Positions 39,301 to 51,300 of a stretch of DNA of 64,000 bases are shown here, piece after piece. The translations under genes were made by a program, and so were the position numbers. The stretch is from assembly GCF_032118995.1 (NCBI RefSeq), contig NC_092648.1, positions 4,231,001 through 4,295,000 on the forward strand, written 5' to 3'. Source of the DNA: Asterias amurensis (taxonomy: Eukaryota; Echinodermata; Asteroidea; Forcipulatida; Asteriidae). The notes under the pieces are model-generated. The model did not search any database and was not told the origin of the DNA. It saw only the letters and a list, made by a program, of their open reading frames with translations. Position 1 is the stretch's first letter. Each line of letters starts with the position of its first letter.

Positions 39301-42300
39301 AAAAAAAGAAGCATACAGGCCTGAATAAGGCCTTAAAAGTTTATTAGAGCCTGCATGTACAACATGTGTCTGCCCTTGTACTTGATAAAGTACTTTTTTC
39401 AAATATCAAATATCATTTATGCTAACCAGAAATAGGTTACCTGCCAAATTTGCTCAGTGCAATGTTCTGCTTAAGCTACATCTAGGTCTATGAAACTACA
39501 TGTACATGTAGGCTCTGGAAATAGGGTTTCTAAGTTAGGCTGTGTCCATAATTTTGAACTCCCTTCATGTATATCCTGATGCTACCCTACCTAACAACTT
39601 GTAGGAGAACCTCCATTGCTCTCAATGTAGGTCCTCGTTGGAGGGTATAGGATTGATTCACCTTTTTCATGTATCCAAAATTCTTCACCCTACCCTTTAA
39701 AGAACCCCCCCCCCCAAAGAACCCCCCATCATGGCACACACCCAGCAGTATTTGGTAATGTCGCTAATGCCTTGTTTCCTGTCATGTTATTTTAAACCAG
39801 CCTGTGGTGGGCAACGAGAGCATGGCCGGCATGGATGATGTACTGAATGATCCCGACACGGAGGAGGCCCTGGCCGAGTTTGATCTGATACTCAGCGAGT
39901 CCTCAGAGGGGGCGGGCGAGGCCAGGACGGCCGGCGATGGGGCGGATTGGGGACTGGGTGAGTACAGAATCGGACGAACGCCTTGTTGTAGGGCGAGGGT
40001 GAACACCCAATGTGCTTCCCCCAGCCTATAAAAACCCTTTCACACGACAGTAATTTTAACAAACTCACTTTATGTGAAGAGGGAACAATGTTTATACTGT
40101 CCAATAATGTCTATACTTCCCAATTATGTTCATACTGTCCAATAATTTCTACTGTCCAATAATGTCTATACTGTCCAATAATTTCTATATACTGTCCAAT
40201 AATGTCTATTACTGTCCAATAATGTCTATTACTGTCCAATAATGTCTATTACTGTCCAATAATGTCAACACTGTCTAATAATATCTATACTGTCCAATAT
40301 AACTGTTCATCAAGTACCAACAACTTAAAAAGATCTCACAAGGGACCTTGGACAGTTCCAAACATTGTTTTCCTTTCACACAAGGTAAAATTTTATAACC
40401 TTGCTCAAATTAAGCAAGGGACCCCAGCTAAATTACTGTCGTGTGAAAAGGGCTTATTGTGCTTACCCTTCTCTCCAACATGAGTGGGTTGATTCCTGTG
40501 TGTGTTTCAAGATTTTACTAGTCCCAGTGTGGGTTTCGGGCTGGGCAAGTCTCTGATTTCCATGACGTAATTGTGAGCGAGTATGCGGTTTAACGATTGA
40601 CAGGTTCAACCCACAAGTCTGCCGCCACAAATCCCCTATAGGTCATACATACACTGCACCGTAACTGGGTTTCTAAATCTCCTTTAGGATCAACTTGGAT
40701 TGTTTTAAGGATCAACTTGGATTGATAAGTCATTTGAACATTATTCAGCTATGAATATCTAGTCAACAAAAACTGTCTAGGTATACAGAAATCTCTAAAA
40801 ACTTAGTACTTTAAATAAGTATAGTATCGTAACTTGAATTTACTTTATGTCTAAATTAGTGAGGTATACAACAAACTGTAGGGAAATTCTTGAAGATTTG
40901 TCCATATCGGTGCTGAATTGTTATCCTACACAGCCCAAATTGCTCCAGTTTTTTTTATTTGAAAGAAAGTCAAGTGACGGTGGTGTTTAATTCTTTATGC
41001 TTGCCGTCCACAGACAAAAAGTCTGACTTGTCTCCGACGGGTGAGGAGTGGGGGGTGGATGCCAACACCATCAGTAAGCTCAAAGAGGAGTACAAAAAAT
41101 CACGCAAGGACAAGAAATTTATCCAACGTAAGTCCCCGATGGCTCTGCGTGATTGACAAATCACGTTGTGCTCTCTCTGCAGAGTGAAAAATCATGTTGG
41201 TACTAACTCCGCGTGAGTGACAAATCAAGTTGTGCTCACTCCGCAAGAGTGACAAATCACGTTGTACTCACTCCGCAAGAGTGACAAATCACGTTGTACT
41301 CGCTCTGCAGACTGGCTAATCACGTTGTTCTCATTCTACATGAGCGACAAATCACGTTGTGCTCACTCCGCAAGAGTGACAAATCACGTTGTACTCGCTC
41401 TGCAGACTGACAAATCACGTTGTTCTCATTCTACATGAGCGACAAATCAAGTTGTGCTCACTCCGCAAGAGTGACAAATCACGTTGTACTTGCTCTGCAG
41501 ACTGGCAAATCACGTTGTTCTCATTCTACATGAGCGACAAATCAATTTATACTCACTCCGCAAGAGTGACAAATCAAGTAATACTCACAAAGCGTGAGTG
41601 ACAAACCATGTACTCACCTAAATGTACATGTATGCTCACAAAACACTAAACTACCTTTCTGACGTACCATCAAATTTTGTTTTCACCAAAGGTTGTTGGG
41701 ACAAATTTGTTTATGATCGTGCTTGAGAAATCATTTCCATATTCATCTTGCCGTTTGTGCTTGTTGTTAGAAGTATCTATTTAGACGCAAGTTGTTTTTT
41801 CTTCATTGTTTTGTGTCAATGGTACTTGGTTTCTTGCGCTGTTAATCATAGTGTTCCATGCCCAATATATATCACGTGTAACATTGTTAAGTCTGTAGTT
41901 GTCAGTGCCCAATTTCCAAGTGCTGCTATTTGGTTTAAAGACACTGGACACTATTGGTAATTGTCAAAGACCAGTCTTCTCACTTGGCGTATCTCAACAT
42001 ATGCATAAAATAACAAACCTGTGAAGATTTGAGCTCAATTGGTTGTCAGAATTGCAAGATCTGAATGAAATAAAAAACACCCTTGTCACACGAAGTTGTG
42101 TGCTTTTAGGTGCTTGATTTCGAGACCTCAAATTCTAAATCTGAGGTCTCGAAATCAAATTTGTGGAAAATTACTTCTTTCCCGAAAACTATGTCACTTC
42201 AGAGGGAGCCGTTTCTCACAATGTTTTTTACTATCAACCTCTCGCCATTAATCGTTACCAATTGATAATTATTTTGAGTAATTACCAATAGTGTCCACTG

Positions 42301-45300
42301 CCTTTAAGCACAAAAAGTAGCTACATACAGGCCTTGAACTTCGCTCTTGAGGGGGCACAGCCATTTTTCTCTGATGGAGGGCACTTCTATGAGGACAATG
42401 TATGTGAACTTTGCAAAGGGCACCACAGCAAAAGCATAGGGCACCATGGCAATGGCTGTTGGTGAGGTGGGTTATTTCAAGGCCAAGCACACAGAATAAG
42501 GTTACCAGCCAAAGCACCCTCATCTACCATATGACTGGTTTCCTGCTGATTTTTGCTTAGCAGAAAATGTTTTTCTGCTTTATAAGCAGCTTTGTGAAAT
42601 TGGGCCTTGATGTAGTATAATGTATGTATGTCATTGCATGTGTTGTGTATCTGTGAGGGCGCTATAATGAGGTTACCAATCAAAATACTTGCATGTACTG
42701 TTCCACAATCACTGGTTTCCTGCTTATGTTTTGCTCAGCAGAAAATTGTTCAGCAAGTTTTTCCCGCTTTGTAAATTCAAGCTGTTAACATAGTTTACCC
42801 ATCTCACTTGTCATTCATGTAGTTTATTTTGTTGCACCTAGATATAGAATACTTCAAACAAATAATTGCAAAACACCTCCGCCTCAAACTTTTCTTAATG
42901 AATATCTACTACAGTTCACATTAATGAGACATAAACTATTCTTGTTTGCACTTAAATTGTATCATGTGCATGATTCCATCACTTTAATATTTACAATTCC
43001 CCCCCCCCCCTCCTTCTTCCAAATGATACCTCACCATCTTTAACTAATTAAATACCATAGCCGCCACAAGACGCTTGTACCAAAATGCACATATGTAGCA
43101 TCCGCAAACTGCAGCAAGATTTTACTTACTTCCATTCTCACAGAAAGAGGTTGGAGTCATGTCCAGAACTTAAATTAACAAGAACTTTAATTTGGGGCTG
43201 TTTCACCATAGACATAGAGCACTACAGAGTCGAGATTTGTCAAGCCCAAGAGCTGATTTCACAAAGAGCTAAGATTGATAATAATAATAAATAAAATAGT
43301 GGCAATTTATAATGCGCCATGTCTGTCTAAAAGACACTCCGGGCGCAGGAGAGATGCCGAAGCCAGATTGCAAAGAGTATAGTCAAGCACAAAAATAAGT
43401 TTTCAAATGGGTTTTGAAGCTAGAATATGTAGTGAGTTGTCGGAGTTTAGGGGGGAGTTCGTTCCATAGTGATGGGCCAGAGTGTGAGAAGGAGCGGGCT
43501 CCCCATGAATGGCGTGTGATCTTACATGTACACTTAACTGCAAACCATTTGTAGTTGCTAAGTAAAGTGTGATGTACAAATCACTATGAAAATACTGACA
43601 ATTTATATGAAGTTGATACATTTTTAGTGCTTTGTGAAATCACCAGTGGGGCAACAGCCACAACTGTGCCAACCTAATGTACTTAAGGCTGTAACCTGTT
43701 AGCAATACTATTCTTTGCGTAGCAAGTATTTGTGCTTACAGGCTTTATGAAATTGGGCCCCCTGGTTTTGGAAAAAAATGCTCATGCAATGTCTATTCAC
43801 AAAGCTTTGCTGCACTGTAGTCTTTGCACTTTTCTGACACCCGCATTCTTGTGTGTCATAAGTCTTAAAGGGAAGGTACACGTTTGGTAATTGTCAAAGA
43901 CCAGTGTTCCGACTTGGTGTATCCCATCATAAGCAAAAAATAACAAGCCTGTGAAAATTTGGGCTCAATCGGTCATCGAAGTTGCGAGAAAATGATGAAA
44001 GAAAAAACACCCTTGTTAGACAAATTTGTGTGCTTTCACATAGGAATAAAAGACTTCTAGCTAGAAGTCTTTTAATATTTTAGTGAGAAATAACCTCTTT
44101 CTCAAAAACTACGATACTTCAGAGGGAGTTGTTTCCCACAATGTTTTATACTATCAACAGCTCTCCAATGCTCGTTACCAAGACAGTTTTTAAGTTAATA
44201 TTTGTTTTGAGTAATTACCAAACGTGTACCTTCCCTTTAAAAGAGATGATGTTGTGTGAAAGTTTATTAAGAGATGCAATTGAATGATCTGTCCCCACCA
44301 GGTCCCAAGAAAACAGCACTACAGGCCATGTTGGCCAACCTGGGTGGGGAAGAGGAGTCATCTCCCCCTCAGTCGCACAACGCTATCCTAGCGCATTCTC
44401 GCGGAACTGACATCGACATGCCGGAGGAAGGAGGTATGTGTTGTTAATACTGCCCTATCCAGAATCTTAATCTATGTACATCATTTGTGACGCACATCCC
44501 AATGCACATCATTTAATTGAAATGAAATGGTATATTAAAGGCACTGGATACCTTTGGTAGTAATTGTCAGAGACCAGTCATCTCACTTGGTGTATCTCAA
44601 CATATACTTAACATATCAAACCTGTGAAAATAAGGGCTCAATCGGATTTGCAAAAGAATAGTGTATTCTTGTTGCATTACTTTGTGTGCTTTCAGATAAG
44701 TCTTTTATGATTTGAGTGACAAATTACCTCTCTTTCAAAAACTACGTTACTTTGGAGGGAACCGTTTCTCACAAAGTTTTATACTATCAACAGCTCTCCA
44801 TTGTTGCTCTTTACCAAGTACATTTTTATGCTAACAACTATTTTGAGTAATTGCCAATAGTGTCCAGTGCCTTTAAGATAAGTCCCATCCCCTTTAAGAT
44901 GAACCCTTTTCAGAGAAAGACTCATGAAATTCAAGCCTACTGCAGACATGATACTTCATGGAGGCAACAAAAGCAATTACCTCTGTGCCCCATGGTCATT
45001 GCCTTGGTGCCCTCGAAATGCTCCTGTAGAAATTGGAAATTTCCTCATGGGGTGCCCTTTACAATGCCTTGGTGCCCTTGCCCTTTCAAAAACGAAGCAT
45101 GCAGGCCTGTACTGACATGATATCGCCTTCTTTATTTCATCTAACAGAGGATATACATGGTGGTCTCAGGATGGGAGGGCGTCGTCCAATGATTGGTATA
45201 GGGGATGAGGAGTCAATAGAAGCTGCCCTTGGTCTCGGTGAGCTGGCAGGTCTCACTGTCTCCAATGAGGCTGATGCGCTTAGCTATGATGTAAGTATGA

Positions 45301-48300
45301 TGATCAGATAGATTACGGTAATTGGTTTTATTAAATGTGTTTTTAATCTGAATGCTGTTGTGGTGTTTCATGGTCTACTGGTTAAGAGCGTCGGACTCAA
45401 ACTCTGGTGCTTCTGATCAGCAGAGTGTGGGTTCCAGTCCCAGTCATGACACCTGTTCCTTAAGCAAGACACTTACCCATGATGCTTCGTCCTTCGGATG
45501 GGACCTAAAACCGTTGGTCCTGTGTGTTGTGTAACGCACGTAAAAGAACCCAGTGCACTTGGTGCTATGTACAAGGAGTAGGTCTCATAATTTAAACGTA
45601 GTCCCACAGTACCTTGCAGGAAAATACTGTTTGTTATAAGTGTATTATGTTGAATGGTCAGACAGTAGGAGGGTTAACAGCCTCTTGTCACGCAGAGAAG
45701 CAAATCCTTTTTTATTTCAAATTAGTCAGAATACTTCTTTCAATCCATAGGGCTTTTTGTCATAAAGCTGGCTTTAGTGTTGGCCGATGTTCATCCCCAA
45801 GGCTTTAGTAAGCTTATAAAAAAAGCGGTGTGTTCTATCTCCACCGCAAAACCACACTTCTATCAACAGGTTATGGGAGGTGACAAAGGAAGCTGTGGAT
45901 TCAGTAATAAATTGGTTCTTGATCCAGTGAGCTGTTTTGAACGCACCCCCTCCCCCCCCCCCCCCCCCCTTCTACTCATGACTGACAAGGGGCTTGCAGC
46001 AAGCAGGAGCTGTAGTTAATGATTGCCAAGTTAGAGTAGTTTAAAAGAAATAAAATGATTTAAATTGAATTGGGTATTTCAACATGGGCTCGTTTTGACC
46101 TGTGACATTGAATTAGTGTGGTAAGACCACCTGCTGCGAATAGTTCATCCATTAAAAAAGATAGGCCTTAACTGGAATGACTTAAAATCCCTCTTTTTAA
46201 TTTCTTAAAAACACTTACAACCTCTCCAACCAAATCATGGCACTATGCTGTTGTGTTGCAAGACGCTGAACAATAACTACATGTACTTCATCCTTCAGAT
46301 GGGACGTAAAGCCGTTTGTCTTATGCTTGTAAAAGAAACCATTACACTTGTTAAGAGAAGGGGAATTGCTCGCTGGTTCTTGATCCACCCCCCCCCCCCC
46401 CCCCCTAACTGACAGCGGGTTTGTAGCAAGCACTGAGAGGAGCTCCAGTTAATGATCTCTAAGTTAGAGTACAGTAGTTGAAAAAAACTGGTGCAAATTG
46501 AAATGGGTGTTTCAGCATGTTCCAGCATGCGCTTGTATTGACCTGTAGCATTGAATTAGGTCAGCCAGATCACCTGCTGCGAATGGTTCATCTGTTAAAA
46601 ACGATTGGCCTTTACTGGATTGACTTACGTGTGTAAGATCCCTGTTTTCAATTTCCTGTATGTACTTTTTGCTCCTGTTTTTTTCTTTCCCCCTTTCCTG
46701 TCCCCAATTTTCTGGCTTTTGGATATGTTCAAACGTGATTACTGTGTGCGCAATTAGTCACAATACTTCTAATGTCTTTGAGTTGAGGCCGATATTTATC
46801 ATTTGATATTTTTTTGTCATGTTTTTAATGGTAAGGTTACAGATCGGTTAATACTCCAAAAGTGAATAACTATAAAAAAACTACTTGGTGAGAAGCACTG
46901 CAGCTATTTCGAGAAAGGATTCCCTTTGAAGTCGAGGCTATGATGAGATCTAAGACCATAGACCTTTACCCATTGCGCAAGTGCTAACTGTTGAATGAGG
47001 TGCATGCTGGTCTAGCTAGCGATCGCACTTGATCGCTAGCTAGACCAGCATCCACCTCATTCCACGCCTAAAGCCTTGTTAATACTTCCTGCGAAGGCGA
47101 AGCGAATTTGATGTGAATTTGACGTCACAGCCCTTTTTTCGCACCATGTTTCGCAAAAGTTGAGCACGGCTCAACCGCTGCGAATTGTTCGTTGTGAATA
47201 TGTGACGTCAGCATTCGTTTTGCATTGGCAGGAAATATGAACCGGGCTTTATGCACATGTACCAAGTACTTGCATCAAGGTCTATAGTTAAAATGTATAA
47301 ATGATAAAGGCTTCATATAGAAGCATACTTTTTGCAAACATTTCTTCAGAAGACTTTAGATTTTGTAAATCTCTATCTCTCTCTCCAGGTAACTGCCAAC
47401 AAAGAAACCTTCAGGAAAACCTGGAACCCCAAGTACACATTGCGGAGTCACTTTGACGGGGTACGGACGCTTGCGTTTCATCCCGTGGAGACGGTCCTCA
47501 TCACAGGCTCAGAAGACCACACACTCAAGCTGTGGAATCTACAGAAGACGGTCCCAGCTAAAAAGTAAATCATTTATTGTATTATATCGTTCATCAGTGC
47601 ACAAGCTTGGTTTTTAAAAACAATGTGGTACATGTATCCCGCACATGTATCTTGCACGAGTCTGTACAAACACTTTATGTGTCAAGTTATAAACCACAAG
47701 AGAAACTGACTGTGTAAAATGTTAATGATTTGATTAAACAAAGAATCATTTGCGAGAGATGGTTTGAACCAACGACCTCCAGATTACGTGTTGGTGCTAT
47801 ACCAACTGAGCATTGTATGATGTTGGTCTACCTATTTTGTCAACATCTTTGTTCAAAAGCTTGGTATTTTAAAACAATGTTATATCTTGCACAAGAAATA
47901 CTGTATGGAAAGCACTTTTTGCTGAGGATTGTTTTCAGCATGACTGTGGTTTTCCTCCAACATCTAAAACTGAAACTTCTTTCCTTGTGTTCTCTCTATT
48001 GGGTTCTTGGCTAGTACAGCGATTAAGTTCACTTTTCTGAGAGCCTTTGGCTTCACAACCAGTTTCTGAACCGAATCACAACCAGAAACGAATCCCTTGA
48101 AAACCTTGTGCGTGTTTATGGGTTTACCCTTTTATGAGTTTGGCTGTCACTCACTAACTACATGATTAAGCCATCCCTGTCCGTCGGGGTGGGAAAGGAG
48201 GGGTGTGTGTGGTCTCTGGCTCTCCATGGGAATTCTTGCCAGTAGTCACGCTAATTGAGTATGACTGGCTGTAGCTTGCCGCATAAACACCTGGAGCTGA

Positions 48301-51300
48301 GGGAAGAGTTTAATTAGAGGTAAACATCGGGAGGTGGGGGGGGTGTTCGTCCTGCCGAAAAAAAAGAGGGCTCTGCGATCCTTGGGAAGCTGCACACATC
48401 CTGCAGATAAGGGAGGGTGTCACTTCGGGTTGATGGGGCACCAGAGCATGGTATTGGCACGGTGTCCTGTTTGGGGAAATCTGTGGAGAGAAAATGCCAA
48501 TGTTTTATTGCTTTAAGTGTCATGTCACACGAGGCAATTTACAGGCAACCTGTTCTAGGCAATCTCCATAAGGAGAATCCATTCACATTTGAATGTTCGC
48601 CTATTTTTCTTGGGGATCATAGGACATTATTTTGAAAATTCCTCATGTGCTACCGAAGTGGTCCTGTAGCATGCACTGCCATGACGGCAGTTGGTTGCCT
48701 GTAAAAGTTGCCTTGTTAGTCTAGACCCTTAGGATGGGCATGTTGAAAAACATTAAATTGTTTTTAAAAGGCAGTGGACACTATTGGTAATTGTCATAGA
48801 CTTGGCTTCACAGTTGGTGTGTCTCAACATATGCATAAAATAACTAACCTGTGAAAATTTGAGCTCAATCGGTCATCAAAGTTGCAGGATAATAATGAAA
48901 GAAGAAAACACCCTTGTCACACGAAGTTGTGTGCGTTACGATGGTTGATTTCGAGACCTCAAGTTCTAAATCTGATGTCTCAAAATCAAATTCGTGGAAA
49001 ACTACTTCTTTCTCGAAAAACTATGGCACTTCAGAGGGAGCCGTTTCTCACAAAGTTTTATACCATCAACCTATCCCCATTACTCGTCACCAAGAAAGGT
49101 TTTATGCTAATAATTATTTTGAGTAATTACCCATAGTGTCCACTGCCTTTAAGGTCTTTAAATTTGATGGTTTTCCCTCTTAGAAATGACCAGGGGGTCT
49201 AGTCCTAACTTTTCCTAGTCCTAGGAGATATTAAAAACTTGAGGCTAGTCCTAAGTAAGGATGAGTAACTCATCCTACCTCAAAATAAGACTAGTCTCAA
49301 CTCTTTGTGAAATGTGAATAATTATTGGTGAGCATCAATAAAAGAAAACTAAAATTGTTCCCAAATCAGTTCTTATATCTTTTTAAGCGTCTTTAGCTCT
49401 CTCGGATAGAGTGTCTAATTTTGGGTTTGATTTTCTGTTATCTTTCCCCAGGGCCGCCTCGCAAGACGTTGAACCCATATACACCTTCAGGGGACACTCG
49501 TAAGTACTGACCTGTTCCTGTCTCCGTGTTTAATAACGGAAACAGTCAATTTCCCCCACGACTTTATTTAATCTCCTTGGGCTTCACAGACTTGTTGTCA
49601 ACCTGTCAAAGGTTTCACCTTCAACCACAGTGTCACTTCACCTGTGTATTTTTTTGTTGTGATTTTTTCTTGCATTGACTCAAACCTCGTTGTACTTCTT
49701 AATGTACATCTGTTGTGAAGTTGCACTTTCACAATATATCTGAGGGTTTAATAAAGATCTATTATTCCAAAATATGTCAGCTTAATAAAGCCCGGTTCAT
49801 ACTTCCTGCAAATGCGATAAGAATTTTGACGTCACAAATTCGCAAGGATTAATTCGCAACAGTTGAGCTGTGCTCAATTCCTGCAAACATTTGCTGTGAA
49901 AACAGCCCTTTAATTGGGTGATGAATCTGCTGTTTAATCTATTTCTATTGTTTAAAATGTTTGGTAATCTTGTTCCATTTGAAGATGTTTTACTTCAGTT
50001 ACTTGTAGTAAACGCTTCCATTTCTTGATGTGATGATTTGCAGGGGTCCTGTGCTAAGCCTTGTTGTCAGTAGTAATGGAGAGCAGTGCTTCAGTGGTGG
50101 TACTGATGCAGCTATCCGATGCTGGAATATACCTGGCTCTAATATTGATCCGTATGACTCATACGGTAAGTACTATCAATCTCTCCTATTTTCTTTTTCT
50201 TATTCTTTTCTCTTTTTTTTAGGTTAAAACATGGACACTACAATCACATGATGCATATGGTACAAATAATTTTTATGGTAACATTAATTTTGTATAACTT
50301 TTGTTAATTTGATGTATAAAAGGACGAAATGAATTTCCCATCGTGGATAATAAAGTGAAATGGACATTGAAATATGAGTACATTGTTGCAAACATAATCA
50401 CGAATGATCTCCCCCTATCAACTACGTATACTTGGACTCCTTCCTGATCTTCAAAAGCCAGCTTAAAGGCCGGTTTATAGTCGGTCGCGCGATGGTTGCG
50501 CGACGGAAATCTTGCGCGCAATCCTAAGGCTGAGGCCTAAAAACCGTGTCTTTTTATAATCGCGCGTCTAGATTTCCGACGCCCGACCATCGCGCGACCG
50601 ACTATAACTCGGCCTTAAGACTCGTCTCTTACAACCTGCTTACATTTAGTTCAATGCACTTGTCATTTCCACATGAAATTCTGTAAACTCTTTTGTCTTT
50701 AAGATTGGCCTTTACGTTGCTAAGCGCCTCAGAATAAGCCACAAGAATGATTGCACCGTACAAAAACTTAATGAAGTAAATGTTAAACACTCTGTCCTCC
50801 CTTTTCCTCTGTTTCACCAGACTGTGGTGTGCTAGCAGACACCTACGTCGGCCACACCAACACTATTTGGGGATTGGCCTTCGACGGCACTAAGAACCAG
50901 CTGATATCGTGTGCTGCTGACGCCACAGTGCGGTTATGGTGTCCGCAGAAGAAGTCTCCGCTGCTGAGCACGTACACAGCAGAAACAGGTTGGTCCTAAT
51001 CCATTTTCATGGCAGGCTCAAATGAAGTGAAACATTTGTTATTGTTAAATAAGTAATTCCCCTTTTTATTTGTGTTGTGATCTAAAGTTTAGCTCTCGCA
51101 GTTTTATAGTTACAACCTTCAAATGATGTGTTACATCGTATTGTTCTTCTGTCGTGTTTTTTCTTTCTTCCCAGAATATAAACCTTTTGATCTTTTACGT
51201 CTCCAAAGCTGTTTTTTTTTGGGAGCTGCTTATTGAAATATATTCCCCAAGTTTATTTGTTCTCAGGGAAAACCTGAGGGAGTACACCCCTGTGCTCATA

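Noticed and set aside
41145..41620. Regular repeats with spacer-like alternation suggesting a CRISPR array
   Set aside because: This is animal intronic DNA. The units are degenerate along their whole length without unique spacers, so it is a minisatellite.
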